Below are positions 56,537-64,000 of a stretch of DNA of 64,000 nucleotides, one piece after another (position 1 is the first letter of the stretch; every line of letters starts with the position of its first letter). The notes beneath the pieces were generated by a model, which had not been told where the DNA came from, searched no databases, and saw nothing but the letters and a program-made list of their open reading frames with translations. The stretch spans positions 124,001-188,000 of the forward strand of contig MU839120.1 in NCBI GenBank assembly GCA_030685235.1. Reading direction: 5' to 3'. The stretch comes from Copromyces sp. CBS 386.78. Taxonomy: Eukaryota > Ascomycota > Sordariomycetes > Sordariales > Sordariaceae. Position numbers and translations under genes: made by a program.

Positions 56537-57980
56537 ATGGCGGTGGGCATATCGCGGGCCAAGGGCCTGATGATGCTCTTCGCGTTGGCGTCCATTGCCT
56601 TTCTCCAGGTTTATGCGCGTACCACGCATGAGACGTACGGGACGGAGAGGAAGTTGAGTCCTTCGGACTTGAGCTTGGAGGAGTTGGGTGGCTTGTTGCA
56701 GGTTTGTTTACTTTCTTTTCTTCCGCCCCTCTTCTAGATGATGCCGTCGATGAATCCAACCGCTAACCCGCGTAACGCGCTCGAATAATAGGATTGCCCC
56801 ATAGTCCAAGCCCTCTCCGCCGAAAAGGTCGCCGCCCACGCGCACCAAACCTCCTCCGCCACCGAGCGCCTCTTCGCCGTCCTCTTCCCTGGCTCCCCCG
56901 CCGTCAACGCCATCCTCGCGACTTTGTACATCTCCGGTCCGCCCAACTTCTTGCTGGCGCTTTGCCCAACCAACATCGACCCGTCTTCGCTGTCCGTCAT
57001 GGTCGCCTTTGCCGTGGGCGGCCTGCTGGGTGATACCCTGTTCCACCTGCTTCCCGAGATCTTCATTGGCGAGGATAGCCACGAGAGCGCAAAGTTTGTG
57101 TTGGTCGAGCCAAACAGAAACTTGCTGCTGGGTGTGGCCATTTTGGTGGGCTTCATGACCTTTGTGGCTATGGATAAGGGCTTGAGGATCGCGACGGGCG
57201 GAGAAGGCGGGCACGATCATTCTCATGGACATTCCCATTCGCATGACCATGGCACAACGGCGACTGGTGTTGAGGTTGCGAAGAAGGGAGATGCGAAGAA
57301 TAGGAAGGGTGAGAAGAACGACCTGAAGAAGAAGGACGTGGACGCTCAAGAGGAGGATAACAAGAAGGAGATCAACCCCTCTGCTAAGCTGGGCGGCTAT
57401 TTGAACTTGATGTATGTGCATCTCGAACCCCCTCGTCACCCTAACATTTGGAAGATCCGACGAAGAAGCTAACAAGATACCTGACAGTGCCGACTTCACC
57501 CACAACATCACCGACGGCCTCGCCATGTCCGCCTCCTTCTACGCCTCGCCCACCATCGGCGCAACCACCACCGTGGCCGTCTTCTTCCACGAGATCCCCC
57601 ACGAGGTCGGCGACTTTGCCCTGCTTGTCCAGTCTGGCTTCACCAAGCGCCAGGCCATGGGCGCCCAGTTCGTCACCGCCATCGGCGCCATGCTCGGCAC
57701 TCTTATCGGCATCGCCGTGCAGGAACTCGGCGGCTCCGGCGATGCCAATGGACCCGCGATGGGCATGAAGGAGGGTCTCTGGGGAACCAGCTTGACCTGG
57801 GGAGACATGTTGTTACCGTTCACGGCGGGTACCTTTTTGTATGTGGGCACGGTCGCTGTCATTCCGGAGTTGTTGGAGACGGGCAAGGATAAGGCCAAGG
57901 AGCTGAAGAAGACGCTGGTGCAGTTTGCGGCTATTGCGGTCGGGGCGGGGATTATGCTGTATATTTCCTGGCACGATTAA
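56537..57980 (+). CDS. ZIP-family zinc transporter (Yke4/ZIP7 type)
   Basis: Exons 56537-56701, 56792-57411 and 57488-57980; introns of 90 and 76 nt; 425 residues. This ZIP branch (yeast Yke4, animal ZIP7) moves zinc between the ER or Golgi lumen and cytosol. An N-terminal hydrophobic segment (about 10-26) acts as signal or anchor. Helices include VMVAFAVGGLLGDTLFHLLP. The cytosolic loop is His-rich (HDHSHGHSHSHDHG) and then Lys-rich. The two metal-site helices carry ADFTHNITDGLAM (HNxxD, formed across intron 2) and FFHEIPHEVGDFA, the HEXPHEXGD motif of this subgroup. The C-terminus ends GAGIMLYISWHD. The ATG at 56537 follows a pyrimidine-rich leader. Confidence in family and location class is high, in direction of transport lower. 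Confidence 0.93.
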
Positions 57981-60900
57981 GTAAGGGCTTTGCGAGCTGA
58001 GTTAGGGGTTTGTTTACTTGGGTTGGGTTAGTCAAATCAGGGGTAGGCAGGCGGGTTGCGGGTTTGGATGCTTTGAGAAAACCACAGGGTTGTCTACCTA
58101 TGGGATTGCGGATACGTCATTTTTATGGACGGTTATCAACGGCCCGGAAAAGTTTCATGGGACATGCTGAACTGAAGAAAGCCCCAAGGTGTTTAAGGGC
58201 TCCGTGAATAGGTAATGGTAATGGTAATGGACATTATCACAGTTTCCATCTTGTCGCCGAACCTACAGGGTTATGATCAAGTTACTGGCAACAGTCACTG
58301 TCATCTTGCGCGTACAAGGTCAAGCATCGCCTGTTGGAAGGCATAAGCACGGATGAGATTTCAACACTCGACCCAGGAAAGCGTCGGCCGGAAGCCCGAT
58401 GCTCGGAGCAAACTACGTAGCATCAATGAATGATCGGCGAAAAGACCCTTGACAGGATTCGTTGACGTTCACTTTAGGTAATGGCATTTGTCTCAATCCC
58501 ATGTTTAGCAACTCTTAGTGCAGGGTAGCGACCCATCTGCCTGGGTCGCGGTTGGTGACTCGTGGCCAGTGAGTACCCTACATAGCGGCCCAGAGTGGAA
58601 AGAAGGGCGTAGTGATGGTGGGTATCAGCCGCTGCCGGCGTAGAATTAAACGACTGCTTGAGGTGATCACGCTCGTATTGTGTTACCTAGCGCCATTCGC
58701 CATATCGTGAACGATGGTAATATGTGTGTCCCTGGGATTTACGCCAGGGCTTGTCGTGTCGTAGGAAGGGCGTAGAGTGGGTGTCAGTTGCCCGCGCGTA
58801 GGGGATGAATGACTGGACGGTTGACTAGTGTACATCAGTTTTAGTCTCTTAAACTTTGATATATGGTTTAAGCTTCTCTAGTGTCAAATAGGCAATTCGA
58901 TGAAACAACTCACCACTTCACGAGGTTGAAAGTTGGGATGAGTCGTCTGATAGTCTGTTCTCGAAACGGCTTCGGAAGACGAAAAGAAAAAAAAAACTAG
59001 TCCGTAGTTCAAAAGTCTTTGCGAGACTAACGTCACCCATCTCCATCCAAGTGGAAATTCATCGGTTGTTAGTTTTTCTTAGTCTCTTTCCGAGTCATTC
59101 AGTCCTTGTTTCCATGCTTTCTTCTTTCACCGCTGGAATTGTCCACAAGGTAACTCGCCGATGACTCCTCTCCAAACTTGCATGCCCGGTAAGGTATGCA
59201 CTGCACCAAGCAAGCTGCCCCGTCCTGTCCCTCGTACTCGTGCGCCTGTGTAAGTTCAAGCGTCTGAGCTCCGAAGACTGTAGAGGTATTCAACACGGTC
59301 GGACCGAACGACACCCTTTCAACCGAAGGGGCCGATGATAACCAACACTTCTCGGAAAAGTCTCTTTGGATGACATTGAAGCATTGCCATGGCTCGCACG
59401 CGGCTACTTCAAGCCAACCGAAGCAAGGGTCACGACGGTCCCGGTTGCGGGAGAGGGGCACAAAGCAGGGATGGAGGCACGGGGTAAGACGATCGAATTA
59501 ACGACCGCTCTTGTTTCCCATGGGGTGGTGAATGGCTGCTGCTAGGGGTCTTATGAGGACTGTTATCTCGTGGAGCTCGACATGCCAAGTATACCAAGCT
59601 TTGCAACCTCGGCCCAGAAAAAGCGTTGTAAGATATTCTTTGTCGTGAAATTGGTGACTGTTCTGGAAAGATATAGACTAATTCTTAGCCGCCACGCCTT
59701 GTCGTCGACAAGTGGAGAAGACAACCTCCGTTAACGGCGGCTTTGGTGTCATCCGTCGATCAAACGCTAATGAGAATCAAGTTAGCGTTGCACCATTCAG
59801 CTACCTGTAATTCGGTAAAACGCATCATCTCGACTCCGCTTTCCTCCTCGTTGACGGTTTTTGACTTTTTGATGCTTCTTCACTATTTGGATTCATCATT
59901 GAGGTGCTTGAAAAGTCATCCATCAAGGGAAGAGATGGGAGGCAGAAGTCGACTATGGCTGTATCTACCGGAATACCTTCAACCATCAACAACCGAAAAG
60001 AAGCAAAGACAGAGGGTACCACGAGGACAAGCAGTCGTCCACTCGTTGAACAGCTTGGCGCATCTTTCATCACAGCTTGGCCTCCAAGCCAGCCTTTTGT
60101 TTCTGTCGTCGTGGGCTAGAACAACAGAGCTGTGCCAGAGGTAAAAGTACCCGACCAGGCTCTGTGGGAGGTTACATTGACTGCCCGGTGAGTACAGTAT
60201 TCGATATTCCCAGGCCAAGAACACCCCCGCCTCTGCCACGATAATGGGGTCAATGGCGGACGGATGCTCCATGTGTGACCATGGAACCACATTCCGCTAG
60301 TTCCCCTACACCCACAACCACCAGTAAGGAACACACTTCCACCTCCATCCTCCGCTCAAGCAATGCATAGCAAATGCATGGCCCATGGACCAACCACCTA
60401 GGCGAGACCGTGACCCCCTTTACACCGGACACGGTCGTCCGGCCACGCCAGCCGATTGAGGCGTCAGTCAGTCAGCTTTTCGAGGTGCGAGAGCAGAAGG
60501 AGGAGGGGAGCTCCAAAGAGCTGCCGTAAGCGAGTTCCCAAAAGCCAAGGGCCTTAACGGTTGGGCTCAGAAGCGACAAGTCCTACACAATACATACCAT
60601 TTGGCTGTGTAAGTGACTCACAAGTTTATTTTCTTTGTTAGGAATAGCTCCAGCCAGCCGCATCACATCCCTTTCCATCATCTCCGATGCCACTATACCC
60701 AAGATAGCTCGGCGGTTACACCTACCCCATGGTCCATCATGGTTCTAGCAGTGGACATGCAGCTGTGTGTGTAGTGTACCAAACAGAGGGAAGTTTCCCT
60801 ACCTTTTCTGTGGCAGGTATAAGGGAAGGGATCATCACGCCCTTTGTGCCACTTTTTGGTTGGATATTCTATTTGGTGTTATCACTTATAACTCATTAAG

Positions 60901-61111
60901 CCCCTCCACGCCTCGTACAAGCATCACCAACTCAAAGTCAGAAGTCTCAACACACATCAATCACTTGGAAGTTTCGACTAGCTATCGACCCATACAAGAT
61001 CCATACCTCACAATCACTCCAGAACATCTCCAGACTCTTCCTTCTTCTGCCGGTTTTCAATCATACAGTGTCAACCCATCTTACAGGCTTGTCTGGCCAC
61101 GACCAGCCGCA
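57981..61111. other. Gene-poor stretch before the arrestin-like gene
   Basis: About 3.1 kb without a gene I can support. It includes the ZIP 3' flank, a short TAATGG triplication near 58213, an imperfect duplication (about 58607-58660 and 58766-58818) and the upstream region of the arrestin-like gene. Minus-strand frames at 59099-59461 and 59979-60334 lack recognisable features. The frame of the arrestin-like gene is open upstream to about 60767 but without an ATG. Confidence 0.5.
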
Positions 61112-62920
61112 ATGGTTTACAGGCAGGCCTTTGTGGCCGGAATCATCTCGTCTGGCGCTTCCTGTCCTAGTGAACTCAGCAGTGAGCTAGGATCTGGACC
61201 GAATGGCGGCAACAAAGTAGCTCCCTATCAGAGGTCCAACATCGATATCAACATCACGAACCATTACAGTTCCAAGGTCTACACCTCTTCCTCGCCTATA
61301 GATGGCGATGTCACCATCACAACCAAGCGAGATGTTCGGTTCGACTCCATCGAAATTATCCTCCTCGGATACACAAGGACAAGGACAGAGGGCGTGAACT
61401 CACCCGCCGAGATTGCACATACCTTCCTCAAGCTGGTCATGCCCATTCCAACATCAACATATCCGGTGCCAAGAGTGCTAGAAAATGGAAGGACACTGAC
61501 GATCCCCTTCAACTTCGTCATTCCAAACCAGCTGACCATCGGTGCCTGCAACCACAACGTACACACCGACCAAGTGCGAGATCAGCACGTTCTGCTACCA
61601 CCAAGCATGGGAAAGGATTGGCAAAAGGACGACATGTCACCTACCATGGCCTCAGTCGAATACGCCATCAAAGCCAGGGTATTTCGCCAACCAAACGTGG
61701 GAGAAAAGCGGGTCAGGATTATGGAAGCTAGGAAGTCCATCCAGGTGCTGCCCGCTTCGCCAGAAGAACCGCCTCTCAACATCACCGAGAACGACAAGCT
61801 CTACTGCATGTACAAGAAGAAGTCTCTGCGGAAGTTACTCTCGACCAAAGTCGGAACCCTGACCGCCGAAGCCATCCAGCCCAGGGCAGCCATCCTGACA
61901 CCCAACGGTAGAACCATGACCTCGACCCCAATGGCCCAGATCCGACTCAAGTACGAGCCCACCTCAGCATCGCAACAGCTCCTCACTCCACCCTCCATCA
62001 CCAACATGTCCGGCAAGGTCACCGCCCACACTTTCTACAACTCCGGCACCGTGCCCGCTTTCCCTAACATGGGTAACTGGACCGCGGATTTCTCGACAGA
62101 AAAGCGCGGAGTTTATTCGACGTCCGTGCCGCTGCGCAAGATCTCCATGGTCCAGCAACCGACCTGGCAACAACACTCTTACTCGCTCGAGAGGCGAGAC
62201 TCTGGGTATGCCAGTGACGTCAGCACTCCTCGGTACCAAAACAACAGTTCATCCGAAGGTGAAATAACGCCAGGTATCAACTCCGACAACGACACCCGGC
62301 AGCTGATAAGCCCACCAGCACCAAAGCCCTCAAAGACCTCCTCCTCCAAACCAACCTCGCCAATCTTCTTCACAGCCACCCTCCCAATCCCCGTCCCCCT
62401 CCACCTCCCCCTCGACAAACGGACCTTCATCCCCACCTTCCACTCGTGCATCGTCTCACGCGTGTATACCCTCACGTTATCCATGACCGCTTCTGTTTCA
62501 GGCAGCGCCACTACCACCTTCTCCTTGACAATGCCGCTGCAAGTAGCAGTGGAATGGGACCCAGAACAGCAGGAGCAGCAGAGGGTGGACGGCCAGGGCC
62601 TACCGCATTTTGAGTCGTTGTACCCATATCCATATCCGCATGTGCAGCAGCATGGCAGAGGCATGGACATGATGATGACGAGCCAGGAAGAGGAGGAGGC
62701 GGAGGGGGCGGATGCGGATGCGCATTTGAGGCCGAGGGTCATTGGGCTGCCGCCTGACGAGTGGTATCGGGAGAGGAGCGAGAGGCAGATGCAGAGGGGG
62801 AGTCAACAGGAGACGGAAAGTGAGGTGGCGAGAGAGCGTTTGGCTGCTGTGCAGAGGCAGGCGAGGGTAGAGGAGGAAGGCAGGCTACCGGGGTATGGGG
62901 AGGCTATTCTTACTAGGTGA
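61112..62920 (+). CDS. Arrestin-like domain protein
   Basis: Single exon, 602 residues from the first in-frame ATG (61112). Fungal alpha-arrestins are adaptors that bring ubiquitin ligases to membrane transporters and receptors for endocytosis. The N-terminal half has an arrestin-N beta-sandwich look: VYTSSSPIDGDVTITTKRDV, then FDSIEIILLGYTRTRT, and LTIPFNFVIPNQLTIGAC with a shared VEYAIKARVFR strand. A Ser/Pro-rich linker (about 380-440) precedes a second sandwich (IFFTATLPIPVPLHLPLDKR to YTLTLSMTASVSG). The C-terminal 100 residues are charged and Gln/Glu-rich, ending LPGYGEAILTR; I see no perfect PPxY. The open frame extends 345 nt upstream without ATG, so an upstream exon cannot be excluded. 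Target transporter unknown. Confidence 0.78.
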   Translation: MVYRQAFVAGIISSGASCPSELSSELGSGPNGGNKVAPYQRSNIDINITNHYSSKVYTSSSPIDGDVTITTKRDVRFDSIEIILLGYTRTRTEGVNSPAEIAHTFLKLVMPIPTSTYPVPRVLENGRTLTIPFNFVIPNQLTIGACNHNVHTDQVRDQHVLLPPSMGKDWQKDDMSPTMASVEYAIKARVFRQPNVGEKRVRIMEARKSIQVLPASPEEPPLNITENDKLYCMYKKKSLRKLLSTKVGTLTAEAIQPRAAILTPNGRTMTSTPMAQIRLKYEPTSASQQLLTPPSITNMSGKVTAHTFYNSGTVPAFPNMGNWTADFSTEKRGVYSTSVPLRKISMVQQPTWQQHSYSLERRDSGYASDVSTPRYQNNSSSEGEITPGINSDNDTRQLISPPAPKPSKTSSSKPTSPIFFTATLPIPVPLHLPLDKRTFIPTFHSCIVSRVYTLTLSMTASVSGSATTTFSLTMPLQVAVEWDPEQQEQQRVDGQGLPHFESLYPYPYPHVQQHGRGMDMMMTSQEEEEAEGADADAHLRPRVIGLPPDEWYRERSERQMQRGSQQETESEVARERLAAVQRQARVEEEGRLPGYGEAILTR

Positions 62921-63355
62921 ATTTTGTTCTTGTTCATTTTTCTGCATCTTTTTCTTTTCATCTCCATGGGCGGCGTGTTACTGTGGGCTTTTTGGCATAT
63001 ACCTCGACGGAAGGAAAAATTTTGGTGCGAATACGGAATGGAACATGATACCATGGCGTGGATATGGATAGCAATGCCCCCTTGACTGGACAAGGATGAA
63101 GATTGTATGATTTGTTTACTTTTCCCCCCATTTTTGTCTAGGGGTATAATGGATAATACACGAGTGTGAGAAATCGATAAGCTCCTTACATCTAAGAATA
63201 CCGAGCCATTACACTCTCGCATATTGTCTTCTTCTTGACATCCGGCTCGCACTTCTCATCTTATATGCATACTGACCAGCCCGTTAACGATATTCCACCA
63301 ATTTTTATCACTACCCCCGCCGCATCGGTCAGTAATACCACCAAAACCACCCTCA
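62921..63355. other. Tail-to-tail intergenic region
   Basis: 435 bp between two convergent genes; T-rich after 62921. No gene or RNA seen. Confidence 0.5.
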
Positions 63356-64000
63356 TCACAACTCAACAACCTGAACAGGATTAACCACCCTCCCCGTATT
63401 CCCATAAGTAACGCTAGCATTGACCAACAATCCCCCGTTATTAGCTCCCGGTCCTTGCATAACCCACTTCCACACCACAGCAGTGGTCCCATACCAGATC
63501 ACCCTCGCGGCATCCATCAAGTCCATCACAACTCTCTCGACCACCTCCACCACATACAAGCTCAACGCCAACCCGAAATAAACCGGCAAGAGCAAGATAT
63601 TGACCAAATTCGTCGGCCTCTGCTTCACCAACATCTTTGAAGGTTCGCGGTTCGGCGAGGCTGAGTGGGCAGAGGCTGAAGAAGGCGGAAACGAAAACAA
63701 GGATGGGAAAGCCGGCGGGAACGGAACGTCGGCACCGCGCGCCATGAGCGACTCGTACGCCCGCTGGCACTCGTCGTAGTAGACGGCCTCGCTGCCAGCG
63801 CCCCAGTGGATGTGGCCGAAGACGTGCAGCTTGGGCTTGACGCGCCAGATTTCGGAAAGGAGGCCGGCGCAGCCGAGGTCGAGATCGAGATGGTGGCGCG
63901 GAGGGGTGTGCGTGATGAGGATGTCGGTTTCGAGGGGGATGCGATTCGTCCAGGGGTGGTTGGGGCGGTCGTATTGGAATCTGCAGAGGTGGCGTAAGTC
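63356..64000 (-). CDS. Calcineurin-like metallophosphoesterase, 3' part
   Basis: The C-terminal 214 codons of a minus-strand gene that runs off the right edge of the window. The frame is open to the edge, but a TGCAG at about 63981-63985 could be the acceptor of an intron just inside it. Visible family blocks are ETDILITHTPPRHHLDLDLG and, 20 residues on, PKLHVFGHIHWGAG, where the GHxH histidines bind the second metal; both are hallmarks of the MPPED/Mpp-like phosphoesterases that hydrolyse phosphodiesters. After the catalytic domain a hydrophobic stretch (NILLLPVYFGLALSLYVVEV) suggests membrane association or a buried helix. The N-terminal metal ligands (DxH, GDxxD, NHE) lie outside the window. 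Exact substrate unknown. Confidence 0.8.
   Translation of the reverse strand, partial: DLRHLCRFQYDRPNHPWTNRIPLETDILITHTPPRHHLDLDLGCAGLLSEIWRVKPKLHVFGHIHWGAGSEAVYYDECQRAYESLMARGADVPFPPAFPSLFSFPPSSASAHSASPNREPSKMLVKQRPTNLVNILLLPVYFGLALSLYVVEVVERVVMDLMDAARVIWYGTTAVVWKWVMQGPGANNGGLLVNASVTYGNTGRVVNPVQVVEL

Noticed and set aside
59099..60432. Minus-strand frames in the spacer before the arrestin-like gene
   Set aside because: No domains, no splice logic, mutually overlapping.
1..64000. CRISPR arrays, tRNA genes and riboswitches
   Set aside because: No spaced repeats of CRISPR type and no tRNA-like A/B boxes with a cloverleaf were found by eye; a tRNAscan run would be needed to exclude tRNAs fully.

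Overview
The window is fungal nuclear DNA, most likely from Neurospora or a close relative in the Sordariales. Four things point there. Genes are broken by short introns (about 50-107 nt) with GTANGT donors and CTAAC-type branch sites. There is a single dispersed 5S rRNA gene with a TATA box at exactly -29. A roughly 18 kb AT-rich island shows the signature of RIP (repeat-induced point mutation): only transitions, CpA/TpG lost, TpA gained, CpG kept. The intact genes around it are GC-rich. I reassembled the exons by hand; every multi-exon model below closes to a whole number of codons.

Left arm (1-16.6 kb): a repeat-rich hypothetical ORF (13-804); a membrane-anchored histidine acid phosphatase/phytase (minus strand, 1330-3170) with two CACGTG boxes upstream; an OPT oligopeptide transporter (minus, 4313-7574); 5-formyltetrahydrofolate cyclo-ligase (8433-9224); the spliceosomal SmE protein (minus, 9492-9968, four exons); and the SR-protein importin Mtr10/transportin-SR (10851-14134). 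About 2.5 kb without a gene follows.

AT-rich island (16.6-34.6 kb): three nested transposons. The outermost is a Mutator-like (MULE) DNA transposon, 16604-34563, with 74-bp perfect inverted repeats, an 8-bp target duplication ATTTTCTT and a decayed transposase on the minus strand. Into it went a minus-strand Ty3/gypsy element, 19972-34412, with 232-bp LTRs and a perfect 5-bp duplication GACGG. Into that went a plus-strand gypsy chromovirus, about 23403-30702, with 232-bp LTRs and a C-terminal chromodomain. RIP has destroyed all reading frames, but it stops before the ends of the MULE and partway into one LTR.

Right arm (34.6-64 kb): about 3.6 kb without a convincing gene, an MFS hexose transporter (38225-40267), and the 5S rRNA gene (40754-40872). 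Next comes a compact group: an MFS sugar transporter (minus, 41167-42969) and an anhydro-N-acetylmuramic acid kinase AnmK (plus, 43739-45171) diverge from one 769-bp promoter; AnmK converges on a Zn2Cys6 regulator (minus, 45269-47320); then a full-length ABCC/MRP transporter (minus, 47767-52738). This looks like a candidate cassette for uptake and phosphorylation of a (bacterial-type) anhydro-sugar. It is followed by a GPI-anchored GH17 beta-1,3-glucanase (54450-55814), a ZIP/Yke4-type zinc transporter (56537-57980), an arrestin-like protein (61112-62920) and the 3' part of a calcineurin-like phosphoesterase (minus, 63356-64000, cut by the window edge).
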